From NCBI GenBank assembly GCA_900556485.1, contig USOX01000001.1:248001-312000 (forward strand): 64,000 nucleotides of DNA, written 5' to 3'. The position numbers and the translations under genes were made by a program. The notes under the pieces were generated by a model that saw only the letters and a program-made list of their open reading frames with translations, did not search any database and had not been told where the DNA came from. Below are positions 44,387 through 52,585 of this stretch, piece after piece (position 1 is the stretch's first letter; each line of letters opens with the position of its first letter). Origin of the DNA: an uncultured Dysgonomonas sp. (GTDB lineage: Bacteria > Bacteroidota > Bacteroidia > Bacteroidales > Dysgonomonadaceae).

Positions 44387-44989
44387 ATGAAAAAAATTAC
44401 TTGTATAATATTTACTCTGATAAGTTTAGGATTTTTGCTCTCTTCTTGTGGGGGAGAAACATATGCTGACAAGCTAAGAAAATCGAACAAAGCAATAAAT
44501 CGCTTTATTGACCAGAAAGATATTAAGATAATTAACGATTATCCTGAAGATGGAATATTCGCCGAAAATGAATATTTCAAAGAGCCTAAAACTGGAATTT
44601 ATATGCGTGTTATTAATAAGGGTGATGAAGATGATAAGCCTGTCCTGGGAAAAACAGATGTCTATTTAAGATATACCAATATAATTAACCTGCTTAAGCC
44701 GGATGATGAAATATATCCAGGCAATGAGCATGGTGTATATATGACATTCCGCTATGGTTATACAAATACGTATAAAGTGACAAGTACAACTACAACAGCG
44801 CAGACCCAAATGTACATGTTTCTGTCTCAGGCTTGTGTAGTACCTTTTGAGTATGGTTTAGGAAATAATTCGGAGGTAAGCTTGATTGTTCCATTCGAGA
44901 ACGGATCTACTTATCAGGGATCTTCTTATGTCCCTCTTTATTATGAAAGCCTTAGATATCGTTTCACAAATGATGTAGAAGAGGATTAA
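44387..44989 (+). CDS. DUF4827 lipoprotein
   Basis: 200 residues. MKKITCIIFTLISLGFLLSSC is a lipoprotein signal peptide (Cys21, GGETYADK after it). YADKLRKSNKAINRFIDQKDIKII and GIYMRVINKGDEDDKPVLGKTDVYLRY and the FKBP-like order of strands fit the DUF4827 family, sometimes thought to be FKBP-fold without catalytic evidence. QACVVPFEYGLGNNSEVSLIVPF is conserved in the family. Genetic neighbourhood with glmM is recurrent. 22 bases to the next gene's ATG. Confidence 0.82.
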   Translation: MKKITCIIFTLISLGFLLSSCGGETYADKLRKSNKAINRFIDQKDIKIINDYPEDGIFAENEYFKEPKTGIYMRVINKGDEDDKPVLGKTDVYLRYTNIINLLKPDDEIYPGNEHGVYMTFRYGYTNTYKVTSTTTTAQTQMYMFLSQACVVPFEYGLGNNSEVSLIVPFENGSTYQGSSYVPLYYESLRYRFTNDVEED

Positions 44990-45010
44990 CTAACAGACTA
45001 AATAAGGACT

Positions 45011-46396
45011 ATGACTTTAATAAAATCAATATCCGGTATCAGAGGGACTATGGGTGGGAAAGTAGGTGATGGACTGAATCCACTCGATACAGTCAAATTT
45101 GTATCGGCGTATGCTACTTTTATCAGAAAAAATAAAGAAAGCGGATCTAGTACTATTGTAGTAGGAAGAGATGCCCGTATTTCCGGGAAGATGATGGAAC
45201 AGCTTGTTGTTGGTACATTGATGGGTATGGGATTTGATGTTGTGAACATTGGTTTGGCTACAACTCCAACTACAGAAGTAGCGGTAACTATGGAACATGC
45301 TTGTGGCGGAATAATTCTTACAGCCAGCCACAATCCTAAACAATGGAATGCGTTAAAACTATTGAACGAGAACGGTGAATTTCTGAATGCTAAGGAAGGT
45401 GAAGAAGTACTCCGTATAGCCGAATCTGAAGATTTTGAGTATGCGTATGTAGACCATATAGGTTCTGTTAAAGAGAAAGATTATACAGAAAAACATATAC
45501 AAGCTGTTCTTGATCTGCCATTAGTAGATGTAGAAGCGATCAAGACTGCTGATTTTGAAGTTTCGATAGACTGCGTCAACTCAGTGGGAGGAATTGTACT
45601 ACCAAAGTTATTAAAGGCTTTAGGAGTAAACAAAGTAAACGAACTATATTGTACTCCGAATGGAGATTTTCCTCACAATCCGGAACCTCTTCCTGAACAT
45701 TTACAAGACATATCTATAATGATGAAAACTACTCCATCGGATGTGGGTTTTGTTGTCGATCCGGATGTAGACCGATTGGCTATTATCTGCGAAAACGGAG
45801 ATATGTTTGGCGAGGAGTATACATTGGTAGCTGTTGCTGATTATGTGTTGAAGCATACTCCGGGTAATACAGTGTCTAATCTTAGCTCTAGCAGGGCGTT
45901 ACGTGATGTTACCCGTAAATATGGTTGCGAATACAATCCGGCGGCAGTAGGAGAGGTGAATGTTACCACTAAAATGAAAGAGACCAATGCCGTAATTGGT
46001 GGCGAAGGCAACGGAGGGGTTATTTATCCGGCAAGCCATTATGGCCGCGATTCTTTGGTTGGTATCGGGTTGTTCTTATCGCATTTGGCTCATGAGAAAA
46101 AGAAAGTGAGTGAGATAAGAGCATCTTATCCGCAATATTATATTGCCAAACAAAAGGTAGAACTTACTCCAAATATAGATGTAGATGCTATATTGAAGGC
46201 TGTTAAAGAGAAGTTTAGCCAATATGATGTGACAGATATAGATGGAGTTAAAATAGACTTCCCTGATAAATGGGTACATCTCCGCAAATCGAATACCGAA
46301 CCTATTATTCGTGTTTATTCAGAGGCACATACAATGAAAGAAGCCGAGGACATAGGAGCAGAAATAATGACAGTAATTAAACAATTAGCAAAATAA
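45011..46396 (+). CDS. glmM: Phosphoglucosamine mutase (alpha-D-phosphohexomutase)
   Basis: 461 residues. Converts glucosamine-6-phosphate to glucosamine-1-phosphate for UDP-GlcNAc. The phosphoserine loop is IILTASHNPKQWNALKLL with Ser106. The Mg2+ loop is VDPDVDRLAI, the sugar-binding loop is GGEGNGGVIYP, and RKSNTEPIIRVYSEA binds phosphate. TASHNP followed by QWNALK is typical of the Bacteroidetes GlmM group; it could also act on other hexosamine- or hexose-phosphates. Bidirectional terminator follows. Confidence 0.93.
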   Translation: MTLIKSISGIRGTMGGKVGDGLNPLDTVKFVSAYATFIRKNKESGSSTIVVGRDARISGKMMEQLVVGTLMGMGFDVVNIGLATTPTTEVAVTMEHACGGIILTASHNPKQWNALKLLNENGEFLNAKEGEEVLRIAESEDFEYAYVDHIGSVKEKDYTEKHIQAVLDLPLVDVEAIKTADFEVSIDCVNSVGGIVLPKLLKALGVNKVNELYCTPNGDFPHNPEPLPEHLQDISIMMKTTPSDVGFVVDPDVDRLAIICENGDMFGEEYTLVAVADYVLKHTPGNTVSNLSSSRALRDVTRKYGCEYNPAAVGEVNVTTKMKETNAVIGGEGNGGVIYPASHYGRDSLVGIGLFLSHLAHEKKKVSEIRASYPQYYIAKQKVELTPNIDVDAILKAVKEKFSQYDVTDIDGVKIDFPDKWVHLRKSNTEPIIRVYSEAHTMKEAEDIGAEIMTVIKQLAK

Positions 46397-46398
46397 AA

Positions 46399-46432
46399 AT
46401 AGCAGCCTTCTTGAAGGCTGCTATTCTTTTAT
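46399..46432. terminator. Bidirectional terminator between glmM and nspC
   Basis: AATAGCAGCCTTC pairs with GAAGGCTGCTATT (13 bp), loop TT, with CTTTT on the plus side and T-rich sequence on the minus side; it lies between convergent genes. Confidence 0.9.
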
Positions 46433-46445
46433 TATAGTTATTACC

Positions 46446-47588
46446 TTAGCTCATACGATTTTTATAATCTTCATAGCTGAACTCTCTATATATTTCTAAT
46501 TCATTGTTCTTGTTCCATAAAGCGATAGCCGGGTGCGATATGCCATTGAACATTGTTGTTTTTACAATAGTATAGTGTATCATATCTTCAAAGATAATTT
46601 TATCGCCTACCAATAATGGTTCATCAAACGACCATTCACCAATAAAGTCTCCACTCAAGCAACTATTACCTCCCATGCGGTAAGTAGGACGTTCTTGCAC
46701 TGGTTCGTGATATGCGCCTCTGATTCGTGGCTTATATGGCATTTCAAGACAGTCGGGCATATGACAAGCAAATGATACATCTAAAATGGCTGTCTTAATA
46801 CCTCCATTATCAACAATATCCACAACCGTAGAAACTAGGACACCTGTTTCCCATGCAAAAGCGCTTCCGGGTTCCAATATTAATTCCAAGTTAGGATATT
46901 TGGCTTTGAAGGATTTAAGAAGTTTGATCAGATGCTCTATATCGTAATCTTTGCGCGTCATAAGATGGCCTCCACCCATATTTAGCCATTTGACTTTAGG
47001 TAAGAAGTGGCCAAATCTTTGTTCTACATGCTCCAGTGTCTTCTCCAAATCGTAGGAGGTAGACTCACAAAGAGTATGAAAGTGTATCCCTTCTACACCT
47101 TCGGGTAACTCATCTCCAAAATGCTCTGCTGTAATACCTAAACGCGAACCGGGTGCTGCCGGATTATAGAGATCAGTTTCTACAACTGAAAATTCGGGGT
47201 TAACACGGATTCCGCATGATATCTTCCTGTCAGATTTCAATGTTTCGGGATAGAAACGTTCGAATTGAGATAGGGAGTTAAAAGTTATATGGCTACTATA
47301 CTTCATGAAGATGGGAAAATTCTCATGTGTATATGCCGGAGAGAAAGTATGTGCCGGACTACCCATTTCTTCATATGCTAATTGAGCCTCATATATAGAG
47401 CTGGCTGTAGAGTGAGGAATATACTCTCTGATTATAGGAAATGATTTCCACATGGCAAATGCTTTGAACGCCAATATAATATTTACTCCCGCTCTATCTT
47501 TTACCGATTTAATAAGAGAAAGGTTTTCTCTTAATAATTCTTCTTCCATAACAAAGCATGGAGAAGGAACTTTATGTATTTCAATCAT
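46446..47588 (-). CDS. nspC: Carboxynorspermidine/carboxyspermidine decarboxylase
   Basis: Makes spermidine (or norspermidine) by PLP-dependent decarboxylation of the carboxy derivative. 380 residues, alanine-racemase-like fold. MIEIHKVPSPCFVMEEELLREN opens the fold; the PLP lysine is in INIILAFKAFAMW. Others are HTLCESTSYDLEKTL, WLNMGGGHLMT (phosphate binding), LEPGSAFAWETGVLVSTVVDI, and CLSGDFIGEWSFDEPL near the C-terminus. The start at 47588 is used because the upstream extension (MFRQFLINVKIP) is unconserved. The -7 box is at 47636-47643 with the MITE copy directly beyond it. Confidence 0.93.
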   Translation of the reverse strand: MIEIHKVPSPCFVMEEELLRENLSLIKSVKDRAGVNIILAFKAFAMWKSFPIIREYIPHSTASSIYEAQLAYEEMGSPAHTFSPAYTHENFPIFMKYSSHITFNSLSQFERFYPETLKSDRKISCGIRVNPEFSVVETDLYNPAAPGSRLGITAEHFGDELPEGVEGIHFHTLCESTSYDLEKTLEHVEQRFGHFLPKVKWLNMGGGHLMTRKDYDIEHLIKLLKSFKAKYPNLELILEPGSAFAWETGVLVSTVVDIVDNGGIKTAILDVSFACHMPDCLEMPYKPRIRGAYHEPVQERPTYRMGGNSCLSGDFIGEWSFDEPLLVGDKIIFEDMIHYTIVKTTMFNGISHPAIALWNKNNELEIYREFSYEDYKNRMS

Positions 47589-47635
47589 TGGAATTTTTAC
47601 ATTAATAAGAAACTGTCTAAACATCTACGAGCAGA

Positions 47636-47643
47636 CAAAGATA
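47636..47643 (-). promoter_or_regulatory. -7 box for nspC, abutted by MITE
   Basis: Minus-strand TATCTTTG (plus CAAAGATA), 47 bases before the ATG. The MITE's target duplication starts at 47645, so any native -33 element is separated or replaced by MITE DNA. Confidence 0.65.
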
Positions 47644-47644
47644 C

Positions 47645-47862
47645 TAAGTAACTGTTTAAATTTTAGCGAAAATTTCTATTACAGTTACTTAAAATAGTTC
47701 TTAGCCATCTTTTTTTGCTCTTTTTAGCGTCTTTTCGCCTTTTTCCTTTTGATTTAGCCCACTAATTAGCTCCGCTGACCGTTGGTTCTTCAAGTAAAAA
47801 TACAAAAATCCATCTAAAAATAGCTACAAAAAGATTGACTATAAAATTTGAACAATTACTAA
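47645..47862. repeat. Target-site duplications (TAA) of MITE copy 2
   Basis: TAA at 47645-47647 and 47860-47862 directly flank the inverted repeats. Confidence 0.45.
47648..47859 (-). mobile_element. MITE-like element, copy 2 (212 bp)
   Basis: Reverse orientation relative to copy 1. Terminal repeats GTAACTGTTTAAATTTTAGC and, from the other side, GTAATTGTTCAAATTTTATAG. It shares the internal blocks with copy 1 (for example ATTTTTAGATGGATTTT and ACGCTAAAAAGAGCA on the minus strand). The left end folds: GTAACTGT (47648-47655) with ACAGTTAC (47681-47688) around AAATTTT-AGCG-AAAATTT. No gene inside. The 433-base nspC to GT-C spacer contains nothing else I recognise except the promoter boxes. Confidence 0.75.
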
Positions 47863-47994
47863 TTGTAGATAAGCAATAATGTATTTGCTTAGTTTTTACA
47901 TTCAGGTATTTCTTTTTCAGCCCATTAATTATTGTTGGCGGGAAACATGAATCTACAGATGCAAAAACGTAACGTCAATAATATGTATTCGATA

Positions 47995-48002
47995 TATTTT
48001 TG
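47995..48002 (+). promoter_or_regulatory. -7 box before GT-C paralogue 1
   Basis: TATTTTTG, 19 bases before the ATG at 48022. The inverted paralogue has the same octamer at nearly the same distance. Confidence 0.45.
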
Positions 48003-48021
48003 CTTGGGATAACTACACTGA

Positions 48022-49527
48022 ATGATAATAAAGAAAATACAAGAAGATAAGAAGACATTTGTTGCACTCTTCATATATGCTTTTCTGCTCATATTCTTTT
48101 GCTCTAAAATGTCTCCTTTATATCCGTTCAATGAATGGTCGGATGTCAATTTGTATTTTAATATCGGGAAAGCTATTGCTCATGGAAAAGTTCCTTATAC
48201 AGAAGTGTTTGACCATAAAGGTCCACTGATCTTTTTTATCTATAGTGTTGGATATCTTATATCCAATACCAGCTTCTTTGGAATGTATATCATTGAATCA
48301 CTTTTCTGGACAATTATGATATTTGCTGGCTACCTTACAGCTCGGTTATATTTGGAGAAAATACGTGCTTTCATTATTGCTTTGCTCTTTCCTGTGGTAA
48401 CACTGTCTTTTATTTTGGAAGGAGGTTCTGCTGAAGAGTTTATACTTGTTTTTCAATTTGTTAGTTTATATTTTTTCGTAAGGCATTTTAATAATAAAGA
48501 TTCTGTTCTTCACAATCCTGTTTATATGTTTGTGCATGGTGCAATGTGCGCTATGACACTGCTGATAAAAATGAACCTGATTGTTTTTTGGTTCTTTCCT
48601 CTGTTAGCTATATTTGTTCCTCTGCTTATAAAGAAAGAGTATCGTAATTTGATACAAAACGCCATTATGTATCTCGCGGCTATTGTTCTTGTAATACTGC
48701 CAATGTGTATTTACTTTCTGGCAAATAATGCATTGCAAGAGGCATGGAATATATATGTTACACTTAACAGAAATTATATGATAATAGATGGACCGAAGGA
48801 CACCATCTATACTTTACTCACCCGTTTCTTCCACTTTGCAAGATATAATACATTCGATTTTTTTATTGTAATGCTAGGTGCTATTTATTTCCCTATTAAG
48901 TATATTGGAAACAATTGGGGCAAAGTTTCTATTATATTATCATTTTTCTCACTATTTATTATCATTCATATTTCGCCTATATTTTTCTTATATTATCCTA
49001 TACCTTATTATGTATATACTGTTTTGGGCTGCATTGCTATTTGCAGCTATTTGAGAGTGTCTTCTACAAAATTGGCATATGCTTTGACCTTTATTATAAT
49101 TCTGATAACAGGTATAAAAAAACAAGATTTTTTTGGTATTAAAATAAATGCTCTGGTAAATAGAGAGATACCTGAAAAATCCCTTGTCTTTCAGTTTAGT
49201 AAGCATATAGAAAAGGAGAAAGACCCTACATTACTTAATCTGGGATTAGATACAGGAAATGGGGTTTTTACAAAAACAGGAATATTACCTAGCTTTAAAT
49301 ACTTTATTTCTCCAAACTTGTCTCATGCTATTTATCCGGATATGCGGGATGAGCAAACCCGGTACATAGAGAACAAAGAACCTCAATTAATTATCTTAAC
49401 AGACTTCAGTTTTAATATCGATTATTTTAAAGACCTTCCGGCACTTGTTGATAACTATACAGTAATTGATTACTTTTACGAAGAAAATACGAATAAGAAA
49501 TATTACTTGTATAAGAGAAATGAATAA
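48022..49527 (+). CDS. GT-C-like polytopic glycosyltransferase, paralogue 1
   Basis: 501 residues with about ten hydrophobic segments. SPLYPFNEWSDVNLYFNIGKAIAHG and VPYTEVFDHKGPLIFFIYSVGY form the N-terminal periplasmic loop of integral-membrane (GT-C fold, PMT/ArnT-like) transferases that use polyprenyl-phosphate sugars; Asp residues in WSDVN and VFDHKGP are candidate catalytic or metal sites. The soluble C-terminal ~80 residues (YFKDLPALVDNYTVIDYFYEENTNKKYYLYKRNE) are conserved with the paralogue. Overlaps the methyltransferase gene by 8 bases. Confidence 0.75.
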   Translation: MIIKKIQEDKKTFVALFIYAFLLIFFCSKMSPLYPFNEWSDVNLYFNIGKAIAHGKVPYTEVFDHKGPLIFFIYSVGYLISNTSFFGMYIIESLFWTIMIFAGYLTARLYLEKIRAFIIALLFPVVTLSFILEGGSAEEFILVFQFVSLYFFVRHFNNKDSVLHNPVYMFVHGAMCAMTLLIKMNLIVFWFFPLLAIFVPLLIKKEYRNLIQNAIMYLAAIVLVILPMCIYFLANNALQEAWNIYVTLNRNYMIIDGPKDTIYTLLTRFFHFARYNTFDFFIVMLGAIYFPIKYIGNNWGKVSIILSFFSLFIIIHISPIFFLYYPIPYYVYTVLGCIAICSYLRVSSTKLAYALTFIIILITGIKKQDFFGIKINALVNREIPEKSLVFQFSKHIEKEKDPTLLNLGLDTGNGVFTKTGILPSFKYFISPNLSHAIYPDMRDEQTRYIENKEPQLIILTDFSFNIDYFKDLPALVDNYTVIDYFYEENTNKKYYLYKRNE

Positions 49528-50236
49528 TGTGTTACAACCTTCTTTATATTTAATTCCTGTAACTTTAGGTGAAACTTCGGTAGAACAGGTATTACCAACA
49601 TACAATAAAGATGTAATTCTACAGATAAAACATTTTATTGTAGAAAATATTCGTTCGGCTCGCCGCTTCCTGAAAAAAGTAGATAATGGTATTAATATTG
49701 ATGAACTTACATTCTACGAATTAAATAAGCATACTAAGCCGGAGCAAATAGAAACATATCTACAACCGCTATCTAAAGGGTTTCATATAGGTATTATCTC
49801 AGAAGCTGGTTGCCCTGCAGTGGCTGATCCGGGAAGTGATATTGTGGCTATAGCACAACGCAAGAATTATAAGGTAATACCATTGGTTGGGCCCTCGTCT
49901 ATATTGCTCTCTTTGATGGCCTCAGGTTTTAATGGGCAAAGCTTTGCATTTCAGGGTTATCTACCGGTAGATAGTTCGGAAAGGATAAAAAAAATAAAGC
50001 AATTGGAAGGCTATATTCAGCACAATCATCAGACCCAAATTTTTATAGAGACTCCTTATCGCAATCAGAAATTAGTAGAAGATATTATTAAAAACTGCAC
50101 ACCTTCGACAAAGTTATGTATTGCGATGAATATTACCTGTGAAGATGAATTTATAAAAACCTTGCCCGTGAAGGAATGGGCGAAGAAGATGCCGGATATG
50201 GCAAAGCAATTGTGTATATTTTTACTTTATAAATAG
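49520..50236 (+). CDS. Tetrapyrrole-methylase-fold SAM methyltransferase, RsmI-like
   Basis: 238 residues from MNNVLQPSLYLIPVTLGETS. The SIRO/TP-methylase fold is recognised by LYLIPVTLGE, IISEAGCPAVADPGSDIVAIAQ, VIPLVGPSSILLSLMASGFNG, FAFQGYLPVDSSERIKKI, and IFIETPYRNQKLVEDII. RsmI modifies the 2'-O of C1402 in 16S rRNA; this form is the shorter, divergent Bacteroidetes version so the target is uncertain. The ATG lies within the last codons of the GT-C gene (8-base overlap); the convergent paralogue begins 48 bases beyond its stop. Confidence 0.78.
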   Translation: MNNVLQPSLYLIPVTLGETSVEQVLPTYNKDVILQIKHFIVENIRSARRFLKKVDNGINIDELTFYELNKHTKPEQIETYLQPLSKGFHIGIISEAGCPAVADPGSDIVAIAQRKNYKVIPLVGPSSILLSLMASGFNGQSFAFQGYLPVDSSERIKKIKQLEGYIQHNHQTQIFIETPYRNQKLVEDIIKNCTPSTKLCIAMNITCEDEFIKTLPVKEWAKKMPDMAKQLCIFLLYK

Positions 50237-50284
50237 AGTGGATTATTTTGGAGTTTCTATTGTAAGACTTGCTATTTTCTTGTA

Positions 50285-51796
50285 TTATCTGATATTATCC
50301 TTCTTTTTATATAGATAATAGGTTTTGAACCCATCCTCTAAATAAGAGTCTATTATCGAATAGTTCTCATTTAAAGCAGGAAGATTGTGGAAATACTGAA
50401 AATTATTGGAATATTCTGCCAGAATAATAAATTGAGGTTCTTTGTTCTCTATGTACCGGGTTTGCTCATCCCGCATTTCAGGGTAAGCTTCATGTTTAAT
50501 ATTGGGAGATATAAAATATTTGAATGTCGGATTTACATTTGCCCTCGTAAAAATTCCGTTACCAGAATCAAGTCCCAGATTAAGTAATGTAGGGCTTTTC
50601 TCCTTTTTTACGTGCTTGCTAAATTGATAACTGACTGTATTTATCTCTTTGCCTTTCACTAAATCAGCTATCTGATATTCAAAAAAGTCTTTTTGTTTGA
50701 TTCCCCATACTAGAATAAGCAACGTTAAAGCTGCATACGAAATGCGAGTAGAAGGTATAACTTTTAAACACTTGCAAATTATAATACAAGCCGGAAGTGC
50801 ATAAACATAATATGGTATAGAATAGTAAAATACATAATTAGTTGGTACAAATATGAGAAGATAAAGAGAAATGAATGACAAAGGTATGGCTATTTGTCCC
50901 CATTTATTAGATAAATATTTGAAAGGGAAATAAAATGCTCCGACCAATATTGCTAAAAACTCAAATGTTTCGAAACGGAGACGTAAATAAAAACGAACAA
51001 TCAATAGTTCGATTACTTCTATAAATGTTCCAACACTAGCATAGCTCTTATTCAATATAATATAGATATTCCAGGCTTCACCAAAAGCATTGTTAATCAA
51101 GAAATATATGCAGATAGGAAGAGCTATTATCAATACTCCAATTGTAAAGGCTATAATATTATGTATTAAATTCTTATATTCTTTATTTATGAGCAGAGGT
51201 ACTAATATAGCTAACAGAGGAAAGAACCAGAAAATGACCAGATTGATTTTTATAAATAAAGTCATTGCACACAGAAGCCCATGTACAAGCATATAGGCAG
51301 GCTTATGAGTAGTAATCTCTTTGTTTTTAAAATAGAGGATAAACAAATAGAGACTAATAGTTTCAAATATAACAATAAATTCTTCTGCAGAACCTCCCTG
51401 AGATGTGTGAGATTGTATAATGACAGGGAATGCTAAAGCTACCAGATAGGCATGTCCTTTTTTTAGATAAAGTTTTGCTGTCAGATAGGCGGTAAATATC
51501 ATTAACACCCAAAAAAGTGATTCGATGATATACATCCCCAGAAAACTGGCATTGGATATAAGGTATCCAAGACTATAAATAAAGAAAATCAAAGGCCCTT
51601 TATGATCAAAAGCTTCTGTATAAGGAACTTTTCCATGGGCAATAGCTTTTCCGATATTGAAGTATAGATTTACATCCGACCATTCATTGAATGGGTATAG
51701 TGGGGACATTTTGGAACAAAAGAATATGAGCAGAAAGGCATATATGAAGAGTGCAATAAATATATTCTTATCTTCAAGAAGCGTTTTTTTTATCAT
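50285..51796 (-). CDS. GT-C-like polytopic glycosyltransferase, paralogue 2
   Basis: 503 residues, nearly identical in its N-terminal third to the gene at 48022 (FIALFIYAFLLIFFCSKMSP, EWSDVNLYFNIGKAIAHGKV, TEAFDHKGPLIFFIYSLGY) and conserved at the C-terminus (YPEMRDEQTRYIENKEPQ, LYKKKD), but the middle transmembrane part has drifted. It is in inverted orientation around the methyltransferase. -7 box TATTTTTG lies 26 bases upstream of the ATG. Either two transferases of different specificity, or one copy decaying, though both are intact. Confidence 0.75.
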   Translation of the reverse strand: MIKKTLLEDKNIFIALFIYAFLLIFFCSKMSPLYPFNEWSDVNLYFNIGKAIAHGKVPYTEAFDHKGPLIFFIYSLGYLISNASFLGMYIIESLFWVLMIFTAYLTAKLYLKKGHAYLVALAFPVIIQSHTSQGGSAEEFIVIFETISLYLFILYFKNKEITTHKPAYMLVHGLLCAMTLFIKINLVIFWFFPLLAILVPLLINKEYKNLIHNIIAFTIGVLIIALPICIYFLINNAFGEAWNIYIILNKSYASVGTFIEVIELLIVRFYLRLRFETFEFLAILVGAFYFPFKYLSNKWGQIAIPLSFISLYLLIFVPTNYVFYYSIPYYVYALPACIIICKCLKVIPSTRISYAALTLLILVWGIKQKDFFEYQIADLVKGKEINTVSYQFSKHVKKEKSPTLLNLGLDSGNGIFTRANVNPTFKYFISPNIKHEAYPEMRDEQTRYIENKEPQFIILAEYSNNFQYFHNLPALNENYSIIDSYLEDGFKTYYLYKKKDNIR

Positions 51797-51821
51797 CTGT
51801 CTATTAATTCTTTATTGGTTA

Positions 51822-51829
51822 CAAAAATA
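51822..51829 (-). promoter_or_regulatory. -7 box for GT-C paralogue 2
   Basis: Minus-strand TATTTTTG (plus CAAAAATA), 26 bases before the ATG at 51796. Confidence 0.4.
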
Positions 51830-51980
51830 AGAAAAATATTGCCAATAGAGAAATTGCCTTAACTTTGTATAGTTATATAACTTACGCCAATCAAGAAGTT
51901 GGATGGTAAAAGACATGGTTCAATTAATCTATGCATAAAGACAATTTTTATCTGATATTTAATTCTTTGCATAATTACTG

Positions 51981-52460
51981 TCGCGCCCTCCCGGGCTTGC
52001 CCCTTCTTTTGGCATTGCCCAAAAGAAGGCAAAAGGCTAGTGCTGGAAGCCTCGCCTGCCTGAGCGGCTTATTGGCTAAACAAAATAAACTTGCCTTATC
52101 AGGCTTCGAACAGCATTTTGTTTTTAACGCCAACCTCACCACTCAGCCTACGGCTGCGGTCTCCTATGCACGGGAGGCTGACGCACGACAAGAGCTTTGC
52201 AATTCGCTGTCTTATCATGGCTTTGCCCCAGCGCCGTTAGGCGAGCGTACGGGGACTCACCCATCGAAGGCGGCGTAGAATGAAGTGGGAGTGCTGTTTT
52301 ACGAATTTTCTTGAATATCAGAATGATTGGATTTAGCTTCACTTCATTCAGCTGACAAGATGTTGGTGGGTCGTACAGCGAGGCGGGGCGCAAAAGAACT
52401 TTTGCTTACTTTTGGGAATTTGGCCAAAAGTAAGGCAAGCAATCTTCGATTGCGCGCAGC
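51981..52460. repeat. GC-rich palindromic island, dispersed-repeat-like
   Basis: About 480 bases of markedly higher G+C in an AT-rich chromosome, non-coding by appearance. Left hairpin 52002-52012/52019-52029 (CCTTCTTTTGG...CCAAAAGAAGG). Right hairpins: GCAAAAG-AA-CTTTTGC at 52390-52405, CTTACTTTTGG (52405-52415) with CCAAAAGTAAG (52424-52434), and GCAATC-TTC-GATTGC at 52439-52453. An internal CAGCC-TAC-GGCTG stem is near 52144. The bounding hairpins share the core TTTTGG/CCAAAA. A 115-codon plus-strand frame (51931-52278) is low-complexity and overlaps the stems; I do not call it. The surrounding 789-base gap otherwise holds only the GT-C promoter. Confidence 0.7.
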
Positions 52461-52585
52461 ATAAGCTAATAGAACATATATTTCAACTACTGATTCACAT
52501 AATTTATATTTTTAGGTTATGTATATGAATAAACTAATTTTCAATTAAATAAGTAATTATTGTAATCTATATTAAGATACTATCA

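Noticed and set aside
51931..52278. 115-codon plus-strand frame in the GC-rich island
   Set aside because: It overlaps the hairpin stems, starts in AT-rich sequence before the island, and shows no domain; it is more likely repeat-derived.
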